Of a DNA stretch of 64,000 nt, positions 9,757-22,478 are shown in pieces (positions within the stretch are counted from its first letter, which is position 1; each line of letters opens with the position of its first letter). The position numbers and the translations under genes are program-made. The notes under the pieces are model-generated. The model was not told where the DNA came from. It saw only the letters and a program-made list of their open reading frames with translations, and searched no databases. Source of the DNA: Phanerodontia chrysosporium (lineage: Eukaryota > Basidiomycota > Agaricomycetes > Polyporales > Phanerochaetaceae); the NCBI GenBank assembly GCA_001910725.1, contig MJGA01000012.1:1-64000 (forward strand). The letters are read 5' to 3'.

Positions 9757-12454
9757 ATGAACGAGACACCGCAGAACAACAATAGCTTTGTGATACCGCC
9801 AGTACCGGGCTTACCTTCGCCGTCGAGCTCGCGAACCCGCCACTCCATCGGATCTTCTTTCTCGTTCGGCCCACAGTCCCTCATCAACTCTCTGACGGAG
9901 GCAAATCAGAGTACCACCACCTCCAACGCTCGCTCGTTTGCCCTCGATCCCAACCGCTCGATACTTCCGTCGACGCCATTCAGGTCCTCTCCGAGACCTC
10001 CGCGACGAGCTAAGCCGACCACCTCTTCACGGCATCCCTTGGCCAACGACACGAACGTGTTCGAGGACTCGGACAGTGATGAGGAGAATAAGGAGGGCAA
10101 ATACGAGTGGGGCATGATTGACCGGATGAGGCTCTGGAGACACGACGCGCTCATGCAGCACCTGTACGACACGGCAGCCTTCTGGGGAGACAAGATAGTG
10201 AACTGGACAAGTACGTGTTTGCACGCGTTTCCCATTGGACAACCCTTGAACTTTGTTAGACGACGCAAACGACGCGTTCTGGCTCGCGCAGACATACTTC
10301 CTCACGCATCAATACGCGCGAGCAGAACGACTACTGACGCGTCCATTCCCCACGTCAGCTCCTAGCCTACCACCCGCGGCTAGCGGCGGAGCGAATGGCC
10401 ACACCGATGTCAAAGGCAAGGGGAAAGAAATCGTCGCCGACATGCACACGTTTGCAAATCTGCCCAGCCAGACACGTCTCCCCGTCGGCGGGCCGGGCGA
10501 GATGATCAATGTCGCGGTCGAGAATCAAGAGGGCGTCTCGCGTCTGGTCGACATGAGCGTTGCGTGTCGCTACCTCGCTGCGCAGTGCCAGGTGCGCCAG
10601 GGCAAGTGGACAGAGGCGACGGAAATGCTTGGCGAGGCGAACCCATTCCGTGGCTCCGCGAACAGTGGCCCTGCGGTCCCAAACATGGACGGCGGAATCA
10701 AAGTGCGTCGGGCTCAACCCATCCTGTCTGCATGCACTTACTCAATGGAAGATTGAAGCCTCTATGTGCCACCTGCGGGGTTTGCTCATGCTGAAGCTCA
10801 ACCGGGGTGACCAAGCGAAGAACTGCTTCATGGAGGCACTTGCCCTGGACGTGAAATGCTACGAGGCATTTGAGCAGTTGATAAGTGGTGAGATGATGAC
10901 TCCAATAGAAGGTATGTTTCTATGACACGTTTTTGGGTATTCATTAAACTTCTGGATTCGCAGAATGGGAGTTCGTGCAGTCATTGGCGTACAAGGAGCA
11001 AACACCGCAGGATGCAGAATTCGTGCGCATGATATACACGTCGCGACTTCGCAAATACAAGCATGCCGAAGAGCACGCCCTAGCAAGACGAAAGTTGGTC
11101 GAGGACTATGGTTTGGGCGATAACCCGGACGTGCTCTTCAGCTTTGCGGATGCGTTATACTCGCATTTCCGGTGGGCAGACTGCTTTGCAGTTACCTCGA
11201 GGTTAGTTCTACCATATATCCCGCGTGGCATCAGTTCAACGATAATCTCGATACAGAATATTGGGCCTCGTCTCCGTCCATGCGCCGACGATGCCTCTAC
11301 ACATAGCATGCCTATACCATCTGTCGCATCTGCACTCTAAGCTCTTTATTCTCGCGCACGAACTGGTTGAGAAGGAGCCGGAGAACCCGATAAGTTGGTA
11401 CGCAGTTGGGGTTTGGTACCTTACCGCGAAGAAATGGTCGGAGGCCAGGACATACTTCAGGTAAGACCCTCACTCTACGTCCTCTAATATCATGGCTTAA
11501 TGTGGCATTGTTAGTAAAACATCGCTTATGGATCCTCGGTTTGCGCCTGCGTGGGTGGCGTTCGCGCATACATTCGCATTCGAAGGCGAGCACGATCATG
11601 CCGTGACAGCGTATTCCACTTGTGCTCGGATGTTCACCGGGTAAGCAGAGTGTACCTCTGCTATATTCTTCGCTAACTCAGGACGCCAGGTCGCACCTAC
11701 CTCTCATGTTCGTCGGCATGGAGCACATTGTCTTGTCAAATCTGTCTCTAGCAGACGAGGCATTATATGCTGCACAGTCGATGTGCGACGGCGATCCTCT
11801 GCTCACCAACGAGCGCGGGGTAATGGCGTTTAATCACGGACGGTTAGTTATTGCGACTGCTCGGCGTTACAGCTGACTCAGACGTTCTGCAGCTACGAAG
11901 AAGCAGCAGACCTCTTCAAAGAGGCCATTGAACTTGCACAGATGACCCAAACGTCTGAGACGGCGTGGGCAGCAACCTATGTCAACCTTGGAACATGCTT
12001 TAGGAAGTTGAAGTACGTACCTTGTCGTATATGCTCAGCTCACCACGTACTAATGGCTCCTTCTACAGGCGCTACCCCGAAGCGAAAGCAGCATATGAAC
12101 GTGTTCTGCAGCTCGATCCGCGGAACGCTGCGGCTCTGGGTTTCTTGGGCATGGTATACCATCTCATGTACGACCTAGATAACGCCATTATCAAGTACCA
12201 CGAGGTGCGCCCGCTGCCCTCTATCCTTCTTCTCCAACTGACCAGCCTGGCAGTGCCTAAGCGTGGACCCCATCAATGGACACGTTCTCGAACTCCTAAA
12301 CCTTGCCCTGGACACAAACTCCTCAGTAGGTCTCCTCGGCCAGAAGGGCCTGCCCGGCGGAGAGGAAGAGTGGACGCGGAAGATGCGCGAGCATAGGAAG
12401 AAGGGGAAGGCACCTGCTCGCGCGATGGACGATAACGATTCTATGTGTACATAG
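9757..12454 (+). CDS. CDC16: Anaphase-promoting complex subunit Cdc16/APC6
   Basis: TPR scaffold subunit of the APC/C, the ubiquitin ligase that drives mitotic exit in the nucleus. The N-terminal 100 residues are Ser/Pro-rich and disordered, with an acidic [11 protein letters not shown] stretch. Tandem TPRs follow: [128 protein letters not shown] and [19 protein letters not shown]. These match Cdc16 repeat order. About nine short GT-AG introns interrupt the gene (first at about 10210-10259) and each joins in phase where I checked. The end is a basic Met-Arg-Glu-His tail and stop at 12454. It converges on the first hydrophobin gene, 185 bp apart. Confidence 0.88.
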
Positions 12455-12639
12455 GATGATATTCCGTGATATGGCAGCGGGGTCCCAATTCCCACTAATT
12501 GGACGAAATCTCGTGTGCCCGGCATGACAGCATAATAATTTAGAGAACGCGTATAGGGTACATGATCCCATTCAATTTTTAGTAAACTTAGTAGCTTCCT
12601 GCGTCTTCACCTGTGGGGACTTGTTCCGTTCGCTCTAGC

Positions 12640-13110
12640 TCAAAGGGTGATGGGAATACAGCCGATAGAGATGAGACCGCCCTGGCAATTAGGTTGGTCA
12701 AGAACGAGGTGCCAGTCGTGGTGCGCAGGCTTACGTTGCTATTATCCTCGCAGCAGACAGTACTAGCGCTGCAAGCGTCGCCACTACCGACGCCGATGAT
12801 CGTGATGGGCGAGCAGTCGAGGCCAACAAGGGCATTAACGTCCTGGACGACGATACCCAGCAGGCCAAGGATGCTACTGGCAGAGGGGGAGCCAGCCTGT
12901 GGTACTGGTGAGCTCCGCGCGCTTTGCGGTATGTTTCTCGCCAGTGCGTACAGTAGTGGTCTGCTGGCAGCACTGAAGAGAGCCGGTAGAGCAGGTGCTG
13001 CCGCTACCACCGCCTCTATCGTTGCGGGCCGCGACTTCGGAAGGGTGAGGGGTGGCGACCACAAAGGCGACAGAGGCGAGCACGACAAAGGCGGCAAGCT
13101 TGGGGGACAT
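12640..13110 (-). CDS. Class I hydrophobin 1
   Basis: Small secreted surface-active protein that self-assembles into films on hyphae, spores and fruiting bodies. Three exons encode about 120 residues. A signal peptide ([19 protein letters not shown]) is followed by a Gly/Ser-rich spacer and the eight-cysteine pattern: C-x6-CC in [11 protein letters not shown], then [24 protein letters not shown], and the last exon ending [13 protein letters not shown]. The spacing and the hydrophobic run between the third and fourth cysteines are class I. The stop is TGA at 12640-12642. It is the most divergent of the five copies in the signal peptide and spacer. A TATA-like box lies 82 bp before the ATG. Confidence 0.9.
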
Positions 13111-13190
13111 AGCAACTGAGGTTGTGCAGTAGACTGATGAGTACTTGCGAAGGCTGTTCAGTGGTGATAAGTAGTCGAACCGAGGGAGGT

Positions 13191-13196
13191 TTTATA
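13191..13196 (-). promoter_or_regulatory. TATA box of hydrophobin 1
   Basis: TATAAA on the minus strand, about 82 bp before the ATG at 13110. All five hydrophobin genes have a TATA-like box at nearly the same distance. Confidence 0.6.
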
Positions 13197-13988
13197 CCCA
13201 GTCATGTTGCTGCGTGACCTGGAACTTCTCTCTAGCGTAAAGCCCCGTGCACGTCTGCGTCCTCACTGATCGCGGACATACAGACGCGTCCCTGCAACGG
13301 CTGGAATGGGCAGATCCATCGGACGGCGAACGGTCGGGTGCTGTTGGTTTTGACGGGTCCGAAACGCGTATCTCGGGGAGGAGCCGCGTAGGTCTATCCA
13401 GGTCACTATCCCCGCGACACCGCTTCAACATAGTCAGGATACCCCGCTTGTGGAGTTCAAAGCCGTCGCAATGTCCGAATAACGGCGAGATGATGTTGAG
13501 GGCACCAGGGGGTCCAGGAGCTCGGGCGAGTTGCGAGGCATCGTGGTGTACGGCGTCCACAGTGGGCCTTGCTTCAAGCAGTGACATGTCAGAGCTATCC
13601 ATAGGCCTGTTTAGAGTTTTTGTTTCAATAAACAATGACGAAGAATCAAACCTCTGACTGGCCCCGCAGAGGTTATAGTAGACGTATGCGCGTGGTCCGA
13701 GTCGGCAACCAGGAACGGGTCTGGACGTCCAGCGTTTGATGAATGACCGTGACGGCGCTACTAGTAGCTAGGCGGTCGAGACAAGAACGCTGTTGTCCAC
13801 ACATAAGACATGGAACATAGAAGACACAACGCGCATACAGATTTATTTATCAATCACTCGACGTGGGGAGAGAAAACGCGTGTATTAGCACAACTGCCCC
13901 TTCCGATCAATACGGCCCAGCATCGCATCTCCCGCTCCTTGTCCTGCAGGAAGTCCCGATGCAACCATTTGCTCTTGCTGACTCTCGC
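13197..13988. other. Intergenic; no gene seen
   Basis: Spacer and upstream region between hydrophobins 1 and 2. No conserved coding sequence or repeat was noticed. Confidence 0.5.
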
Positions 13989-14437
13989 TTAGAGTACAAT
14001 AGGGACGCATCCGATGGAGATGAGAGAGCCCTAGCATCGGACATTGGATGTCAGCACAACCTAAGTCTATACTCTAATGCGTCCTACTTACGAAGCTGTT
14101 ATTCTCGCAGCAGACGGTGGTTCCGCTGCAGGTAGACCCGCTGCCAACGCCGACGACGCTGATAGGAGAGCAGGTGAGGCCGACGAGGGCGTCGACATCC
14201 TGAACGACGACGCCGATCGACTTCAAGATGCCGGCAGCGGCAGGGGAGTCGGCCTGTTCTGTTCGTGAGTGGCGGGGAACGCTTCAGGTGTCCGTCAATG
14301 CTTACTTTCTGGACTGAGTTGCAGCATTGGACCGGGCCAGTAGAGCAGCTCTCGCCACGAGCGACGACGGGGTTGGGGGTGGCGGCCGCAAGGAGAGCGA
14401 AGGCAAGGGTGGTGCAGACGGCGAGCTTGGAGAACAT
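13989..14437 (-). CDS. Class I hydrophobin 2
   Basis: Three exons, about 112 residues. The signal peptide is MFSKLAVCTTLAFALLAA; the mature part starts near TPNPVVARGES. Cysteines: SCSTGPVQCC, LVGLTCSPISVVGVGSGSTC, TVCC, then the short last exon GSLISIGCVPIVL with stop TAA at 13989-13991. The first intron's acceptor is taken as gaacagaacag before GCC, which gives QKADSPAAAGILKSIGVVVQ in frame. All eight cysteines are present and spacing is class I. It extends the same-strand array and has its own TATA box 83 bp upstream. Confidence 0.9.
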
Positions 14438-14518
14438 TTCTGCTAGTGGGATTTGCAGGCGATTTCTGAGTAATGCGAGAGCTGGTTGCTGAGGAATGCC
14501 TACCGAAACGCAAGCGTT

Positions 14519-14524
14519 TTTATA
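14519..14524 (-). promoter_or_regulatory. TATA box of hydrophobin 2
   Basis: TATAAA on the minus strand about 83 bp before the ATG at 14437. Confidence 0.6.
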
Positions 14525-17046
14525 CCTGTTCGGACTGCCTATTCCTGCAACCTGTGGCAGGTTCTCATCGCAATAGACATCGTTCGGCAGCAAGACGGAC
14601 GCGCTCTCGCGTCACCTGCATCTTTCAACTCCACAGAACTGCATTCTGACCGTTGGAGTAGGTTCTGACAGCCCAGCACGTATGTCGGGAATCAAAGGCG
14701 CTAGCCGAGCGAGAGGCGAAGGACATGGATCCAGGGGCAAGGGTCCATTTGTGGAGTGGGATCCGGTAGTCATACTAAGAGAAAATGGGGATAATGGAGA
14801 GGGCTACGGGTCGGGGAGGTGTCACTGTAGCGGCAAGAGGGGAGTGACACTCGAATCCTGCTGCTTTATAACGATAGTGAAGGTCAGTCAGATATACATG
14901 GCTAGCGTAGAGCGAACCTAACCTTCACGAATCGCAAGGCTATCGAGTACTAGACGTTGAGGATGCTACTTGTCTCGGCTCATTGAAGCAGCGTCATTGC
15001 GGCATTAGACGGCAAAATGCAACGTAATTACGGGAGCAGGAGACCAACTGACCATCCACGCATCAGCCATGAGGGCAGTAGCCATCGCAGAAACGATGCC
15101 TTTGTACCGAACATGGACAAGAATAGCAACCACAACGAGGCTGTCAATGAAATACGTTCAGGGTCGCATTGCGTGAGCGTAGTACGCGAGGCTCATTACC
15201 GTGGCAGGGCGGCGTGAGAAACAGGTACAGAGTCCGGACTCTGTTACCGTTTCAGCCTTAAATGAAGCCTAACGGGAATTTCCGTTAAATGTGAAAGGTC
15301 TGGTTACCAACTCCCCGTATGGTCACCCAGCGCTGTCAATTTGAGATTCCTGTGAAGTCGATTGATAATTGGTCCAGTCATGCGGATGGTACGATATCCT
15401 AACCTTCCGTTTCAAATGCTGCTAAGAGGAAGAGCAGAATATCCCGACAGGAATCCTTGGCGATATGCCACGTAGCGTATCCGCATTGCTGCGCCGTCAT
15501 CGGCAGATGACACCCATGAGAGAATGTCTTGAATGCATGCATGGGTAGCGAGAATTCAATATAGTCATGGATGCATCCCCTGGTAGAGATTTTTCTTAGT
15601 CGAGTACTGATTGAAAGAGTAGGCAGTCGGCACCGCAGGTCTTGTCCAACCGCAGGTCATGAGATAGGTTTTACACAGAGGATGCCTCACTGTGTTGAAA
15701 CTGCGACCAAGGGAGCTACGAGTAGCCCGCGCTCATCGTAGCGGCGACTGGATGAATCGTGCTGTCAGAGATGTTCTAAAGGGCAGTCAGAACCAGGGTT
15801 AGTGTGGCTTAACGTAAGTAGCGGTGAAAAAAGAAGGAGGATATCATTGTTGTTCCGATGCCCGCGCTGACACTGGCCGGCGGTGCTGCACCTTCTTATT
15901 TGCAAATTTGAGCGCAGGAATGCCATGGTAGCCCAGAAACACGTTATGATGTTTATCGTTAAAACGCTCACGACGTACTCTGCGAAGCTTTCTCTCTATC
16001 TCTGAGCGCTGACTTCAAGGCGAACACTGCAAAGTACTCACAGTTAGCTCGACGACACCTTACTGTGGCCTTACGCACCTAGACGTGCCGAATAACGCAA
16101 AGCAAGGTTGCATACCTGGATACACACGGCGCAAATACGGCTTGATACGCTCCGCATTACGGCACAATCTTGATCGCAACTGAATCTCATCTGCCGCCAG
16201 CACGCGATGCGAGACGCACCAGAGTCGCACACTGCAATTCAATTGAACATCCACTCGATCGAGCGGCATCTCGACGTCATGAAGCTCTTGGCCGTTATAG
16301 TGCCACCAGGCACTGGCTATGAACCCGCTATATTGCTTTATAGCGTAAATAATCTGCCTTCGTCGGCTTGCCACGACAAGCCATGCCGAGACCGTAGCAC
16401 ATGTAGCACTTACCGATTACGGGTCTCAGTGCTCAAGACCAGCCAAGGGCACACTTTGAGCAATTCACTGCGGAAGAAGGACACAAGTCAACAAGTGCGC
16501 AGTGTTACAATAACAGGAACGCACACAGGTCTGTTGCTATCTGAGCCGGCGCAATGTGGGTCACCACTGGAATTCCACGGCTTACCATCGAGTAGAAGAC
16601 ACAGTATTGACGGCGATGACCGGAGACATGGGTAAGGAGACAGAGCCCGTGAACGTGTATCACAATTTGAGGGTATGTATGATCGGAGTACTGCAATGCA
16701 TTCTTGTATGACCGCCTGCGTAAACAGACTTCTCGGCATGGCGCATGGCATGACGTCTGAAACGGAAGGGGGTTCGTGGTATGCGGCTGCCTACATCTTC
16801 AAGGCCCCAAGGGCATGCTGAGAGCTTTGATTTCACCGGATGGTCCAGACGCATGAACGAACGGTCAAATGATTCTTACACGCAGCAGCACCCAAAGAGC
16901 AACGGTTCATGGGTTGGTGTCGCAGAACACGAGGACTTATTCCATATGATGGTGTCCTACGATAGTGATTAGGACAGTGCACTTCACTGGGCAGACAGTG
17001 ACGTACTGTATCGCGTATCGTAATAAAGACGGTACAATCGTCGGCA
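14525..17046. other. Intergenic, 2.5 kb; no gene seen
   Basis: No protein family, repeat array or RNA gene could be recognised on either strand. Composition is less GC-rich than the genes around it. It may hold promoter sequence of hydrophobin 2 and decayed sequence. Confidence 0.45.
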
Positions 17047-18119
17047 TCATGCAACGAGCATGCCTTTCTTCATTGTGTCTCGCCGATATCTCCACTGCCT
17101 AACGCTGCCCGTTGGTATAGGCCGGCTCCCGTCGTAACCCATCGCGTAGCCAAGACTCTTCCCGCCCCACTCGCGCATTGGTCTCCAGAAGGACGGAGGC
17201 GGTCTAGGCTGGCCGGAAGCCTTCTTGTGCCTTGGCTTGTGCTGCCGAGGCAAGGACTCTGCATGCGTAACAGTCACGGGGATGACGGGGCAGCAAACTT
17301 TCTCGGGTGGAAACTCATGCGGACTTGGCCGTTCCTTTGGAGGTGCTTTGAGTGGAGCAGCAAGAAGGGTCGAAGATTGGGCTGGTGATCTGGGCAGTTC
17401 GAAGACCATCATCTCCGTAGTCGGTATGGGCTGCTCCGGAGTAATGACGATGAGCTTTTTGTCAACTTTGTTGGGTAACTGCAATGCGAGACCAAGGCAT
17501 TAGCAGCAAGATTTTTTGTGGCAGTACTTGGACGCACGTAGGGTGCCTTCCGCGATTCCTCCAGTATCCAAGAAACGTCGACAGCGGCGGCACGAGCGCG
17601 CTCCGCCCGCAAGGCGGCATCTTGTTCGTCGTCTTCCCATGCGGGTTCTACAGCACTGTCGAGAGATCAGGAGCCTTCACTGTGCGAACAGACCTAGCAT
17701 CGTACATGATTTGGGGAGCAGGCTTCGGTTTTAAGGAAACGGCTTTAGCAGCCTTCGATAGTAAACGGAATTCTACTGAGGTATCAGGGTTTGTGCATCC
17801 AACTTAACGACGTATACTCACCCACAACCTCAACCTCCTTGCTATCGCCCTGCTGCGAAGTGTGCTCCTTCTCTTCTTCGCGAGCTTCAGCCTCGCTCTT
17901 CTTCCGCCGTTTCTGTTGTCGTTCAGGCTCAGCTTGTCCCACCTGGAAGTCGCCAAGAGAACGCTTCAAGATGTTCTCTAGTGCTTGTACCACATCCTGA
18001 TCATCTTCGTCAGCTTCCTCATGGGGGACATCGTGGTCGGCTTCGAGGTCAGCCCGAGATACGATCTGAGTGGATTCTTGGACGAAGTGCGGATTCGCAA
18101 ACCGCGGCAGGAAACCCAT
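17047..18119 (-). CDS. Hypothetical protein, disordered nuclear-type
   Basis: I do not recognise a named family. Exons join in phase. Exon 1 starts MGFLPRFANPHF and holds an acidic region and a long charged helix (RQQKRRKKSEAEAREEEKE) resembling a nuclear localisation signal. The second piece (EFRLLSKAAKAV) is followed by a 50-nt gtacga...gacag intron that removes an apparent stop, then AVEPAWEDDEQDAALRAERA and VDVSWILEESRKAPY. The last exon is Pro-rich and ends with a compact, probably conserved block (PPPSFWRPMREWGGKSLGYA, then RRDTMKKGMLVA). The sequence suggests a nuclear protein with mostly disordered regions. It is divergent from Mgm1, with about 320 bp between the starts. Confidence 0.6.
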
Positions 18120-18437
18120 ATTTTATTTCACTAGAGGACCCGTGAGACAGCATAACTTGATATAACAAGAGACTCGAAACTCACGATATTCGAGTTGGCT
18201 GTAGGACGTCAACGACGGTGACCGGAGTTCGTCTGGATCGCTTCAAGCAGTTTGGTTTGCTTGATTTGGTGCGCCATCAGGAAAGCTGGACGCTGATGGC
18301 GCCCTGCCGAAGACATTCGCGAGCCTCTCGGGCTTGCGCGCAGACTTTGACCACGACCACTATCCGCTCGCGTTCCAGCGATATCCTCGCTCTTGCGGGG
18401 CAAGCACAAAACCCATCCGAGACTCGTTGACGAGCTG

Positions 18438-21418
18438 ATGTATTCCGCAGTTCGGCGACGAGTTTCTTCGGCCTTCACCGTCAACAAGTCGGTCGCGTAC
18501 GGCCTGAAGTCTTCACGCAGACAAACGGACGGTTTACGACCACTACACCGGCAATTCAACACTCTCTTAACTTCCAACAGCGTACGGCTAAGACCAAATT
18601 ATGTCCCTTCCACTCCCATTCGCCATGTCCATGTCCGCGCACTGTCCTACTCTTCCATTCCGAGGTTCATGCTCCGGGCTCTCAGGGTTCCTGTCGGGGC
18701 TGCTACTGTAGGAGCAGGAGGACTTACCTATGCCAACTACAAGTTCGAAGGTGTGTGATTAGACTCAATTCGTGGAGTACTACCTTCACGTTTGCTTAGA
18801 GATCCGGAAGAAGTCCAATGAATGGATGAACACCGTCCAAGACACAGCGGGCGAGCTATTTGACACTGCGTCGGGGGCATTCAAGACTGTGTCTTCCGCT
18901 GTATCAGAAACGGTCTCCGATATCAAGCTTCCAAACATCGAAGCCCCTCAGTTTCTGAAGGACCTGTTCAATGGCTTGAAGGGCGACGGAAAACGAGATG
19001 GCCAAAATGAGGACCCAGAGGGCGGTCAGCGCAGTAATAAGCCGGACGGCGAGGACGCTGTTGTCGCTGCTTTGGTTGCTGCGACTATGTCTTCGCCGTC
19101 AGACTCGAATGCTGACGACTCTACGGATCCCCGAAACGGACTCATGCACCTCACTCGGAAACTCATCGAGATACGCAGTATGCTCTTGAGCATCGACAAA
19201 AGCGATGCACTGAAGCTCCCCAGTATCGTCGTTATTGGAAGTCAAAGCTCGGGCAAAAGTTCTGTGTTGGAGGCTATCGTAGGACATGAATTCCTTCCAA
19301 AGTACGTGTGTTTCTGACGTGAGGCTGTTCGTATCTTACTGTGAAGCAGAGGAAGCAATATGGTTACTCGCCGTCCCATTGAACTGACCCTCATACATAT
19401 ACCGCCTCAGGATGGCAAGGAGCAGGAGTACGGCGAATTCCCCGCCCTGGGGCTTGGCAAGATCACAGACTTCTCGCAGATTCAGAGGACCCTTACCGAC
19501 CTGAACCTCGCCGTTCCCGCCTCCGAAGCCGTGTCCGACGATCCAATCGACCTTCGCATCTACAGCACCCGTGTACCCGATCTCACTCTTATCGACCTCC
19601 CTGGCTACATCCAAATATCGTCCATGGATCAGCCCGAGTCGCTCAAGGACAAGATCTCTTCGCTCTGTGACAAGTACATTCGTGAACCTAACATCATTCT
19701 TGCCGTTTGTGCTGCGGACGTCGACCTGGCCAATTCACCCGCCCTTCGTGCTAGTCGACGGGTAGACCCTCTCGGCCTGCGTACTATCGGTGTCATTACC
19801 AAGATGGACCTTGTTCCTCCTGAAGAAGGAGCACAGATTCTGTCCGGAAACAGGTATCCTCTGCACCTCGGTTACGTTGGCGTCGTGTGCAAGCCTCCTG
19901 GCAAGCAGGGACGGACAGAGTCGACGGCTCAGCTCGCCCATCGGGCAGAGCTGGACTACTTCCGCGCGCACCGGGAATACACCACCAACAAATCGCTCAT
20001 GGTCAGCACGGAGACGCTTCGGAAACGTCTCATGGACGTCCTGGAGTCATCTATGGCTTCATCCCTCCACGGTATCACGAACGCTGTCCAGCTCGAGCTC
20101 GAGGAGGCACAGTACCAGTTCAAGGTCCAGTATAACGATCGCCGCATCTCTGCAGAGTCGTACGTGGCCGAGACCGTCGATCTGCTGAAGGCCCGCTTCA
20201 AGGAGTTTACCACACAATTCCGCAAGCCTCAGATCCGTGCCAAGCTGAAGGAGATGTTGGACGAGCGTGTTATGGACGTGCTGGAGCAGCTGTACTGGTC
20301 GGACAAGCGTACCCCGGAGCTCAACGCCCTCGCGAACGACCCGAAGGTCAAGCCGGACTCGCTCGAGCCGTATTGGCGGTACAAGCTGGAGGCGGCGTCC
20401 TCGCTGCTGACCAAGTCGGGCGTGGGCCGCGACTCGACGCTGCTCGTGGCGGACGGGCTGCGCACACTCATCGAGTCGATCGCGTCGGGCGAGCCGTTCA
20501 CGTACCACCCGCGCGCGGCGGAGCGGCTCGTGCAGTTCTCGCACGCGATCCTGCGCGACCGGATCGGCGTGACGTCGGACCAGGTCGAGAATTGCATCAA
20601 GCCGTACAAGTACGAGGTCGAGGTCGACGGGCGCGAGTGGGAGCTCGGGCGCGCCGAGGCCGTGCACCTCTTCGAGCGCGAGGTCGGCATGTGCGAGGAG
20701 AAGCTCAAGGAGATCCGCCGCAAGGTTGGAGGTGGGCGCAGACTCAACAACCTCATGGCGTACGTCCGCACGCTCGAGGAGCGCGACCGCGAGAAGAAGT
20801 TGCGCATACTACGGGATGAGGCCGACAGCGATGCCACCGACGACTCGCACGTAGACGACTACCGATACCCACCTGCTCAGGTTTTGGATGGTATGTGCTC
20901 TGTCGATTGACCGTGACCTACCTTCTGACTCTGCTTGCTAGCCCGACATGCCATGCTTTACAGCGAGCGTCTCAACATTCTGAAGCTCAGGCTCGCTGCA
21001 CTCAAGTCGAAGCGGTGTCGCGCGGGCCCCGAGAACGACGCGCTCTGCCCAGAGGCATTCCTCAGCGTCGTCGCGGACAAGCTTGCGTACACGGCGACGA
21101 TGTTCATCAACATCGAACTCCTCGATCACTTCTTCTACCAGGTGTGTAGCCTCGGCCGTAGTGCGCGTGTACTCGCTGACAGAGCACGCACAGTTCTCCC
21201 GTGAGATCGACTCGCGGCTGCTGTACGACCTCGACCGGAAGGAGATCGTCGAGTTCGCGCGCGAGAACCCCGCGATACGCGCGCACCTCGACTTGCAGGA
21301 GCGCAAGGACAAGCTCGAGGAGGTCATGAAGCAGCTCAATAGCCTCGCGACACTGCGTCCGGACGTGAAGCAGCAGACCCCGCGGCGGCAGCGCGGGCTC
21401 TTCGGCGGCATGTTCTGA
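18438..21418 (+). CDS. MGM1: Mitochondrial dynamin-like GTPase Mgm1/OPA1
   Basis: Large GTPase of the inner membrane and intermembrane space that fuses inner membranes and shapes cristae. The N-terminus is a basic presequence ([18 protein letters not shown]) followed by a hydrophobic segment ([16 protein letters not shown]). The GTPase domain has G1 [10 protein letters not shown]2 RRP, G3 DLPG and G4 TKMD, followed by the stalk and a C-terminal helix (GED-like) ending RGLFGGMF. About five introns are present: one after KFE, one between HEFLPK and GSNMVTRRP, and two near 20890 and 21142. All join in phase. ATG 18438 is preferred over 18393 because it opens directly into the presequence. Codon use becomes very GC-rich in the 20.3-21.4 kb part. 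Convergent with the SCP2 gene. Confidence 0.9.
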
Positions 21419-21668
21419 GGCGCGGCACTTGGCTACGTGCACCACGGATTTTGGCTCCCAGTCCCTTGGATTCCTGCATTCTACGGCTATAGTAGTTATC
21501 GATACACCCTCCCCTCACTTACTTTGCATTTGTATTCTTGTACACGCACGCATTTACGAGTATTCTTCCTCCGAGCATTGCAATTACAGACAGAGATGGT
21601 ACATTAGTACAATGCGTGAACGGTCGTGAAATATCCGTGCGATCTGGTGTGGGATATGTGGGGTGTAT

Positions 21669-22224
21669 CTACAGCTTGGCCTTCGTCTTGGTGGCCTGAG
21701 CAAAATGTTAAGTAGGGGCGCGGCGCTGCTATATAGAGCACGCACCTTGAGCACACCGTCAAGCTTGGTAGCGAACATCATGTTGCCCTTGGTCTTGAGC
21801 TTGCCGGTCATGTATGCCTTCTGGCCGTCGAGCTTGCCCTCCGCGAGCTGCTGGAAGGTGTCGTCAGAGAGGATGATCGTGACATTTGGCTTCTGCTTCG
21901 CGGCGCCCTTGTAGACGGAGCCCGTGTCCTTGAGGTCGATCGTCCAGACACCCTCCTTGCCCTCTGCGTTCTTCACGCGCAGCTCGAAGATGCCATTCGT
22001 CTGGTACGCAGTTAGCCGGGGCAGCATAGGAGAGTATTCAGACGCACCTTCTTAATCTGTGCCTTCTTTTCCTCGTCGCTGTATCCCTCAAAGACCTTCG
22101 CCAGCGCGGCGAGTGTGGCAGATGCCTGTGTGCGGATTTCCCTCTCAGCCACTGTGCCTCCGACGCCCGGACAAGCCAGACACCGCGCACGCACCTTGAA
22201 GCCCTCGACCTGGATATCCGACAT
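21669..22224 (-). CDS. SCP2-domain sterol-carrier-like protein
   Basis: Small lipid-carrier domain of about 128 residues, exons separated by three introns. It starts MSDIQVEGFK and continues ASATLAALAKVFEGYSDEE, then the SCP2 core: GIFELRVKNAEGKEGVWTID, VTIILSDDTFQQLAEGKLDG, YMTGKLKTKGNMMFATKLDG. The last exon adds ATKTKAKL and a stop at 21669-21671. The C-terminal tripeptide AKL is a PTS1 peroxisome-import signal, so the product probably carries fatty acyl-CoA or sterol-like lipids in peroxisomes, as known for yeast and animal SCP2. It is divergent from the aldolase gene (255 bp between starts) and converges on Mgm1. Confidence 0.88.
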
Positions 22225-22478
22225 GCTGTGTGCTGTGCGCTGGGAGGATGGGGAGGGGAAAGAATTTGTGTAGTGGTTCGCTTCAGCACGGCTCAGCCGA
22301 GGTGACGAACATATACACGGTGGGCGTCTACGCTTAGATAACGCATGTGATTCCCGAGGCGCTGTGATATGATCGGACGCCACGTTGCCGACGCGCGACG
22401 AGATCGCTGACTCGGTCGAGCAAGCGTCGGTCTTGCACTAGAGCCAAGGCGGCAGGGCCCCTAGACGACATACCGAGA

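Noticed and set aside
17540..17760. A stop codon in the hypothetical gene at 17-18 kb
   Set aside because: A 50-nt intron with gtacga donor and gacag acceptor removes it and keeps the frame.
20059..20837. Long minus-strand frames inside Mgm1
   Set aside because: They mirror GC-rich codons of the dynamin stalk and encode Arg/Leu-rich sequence without any family.
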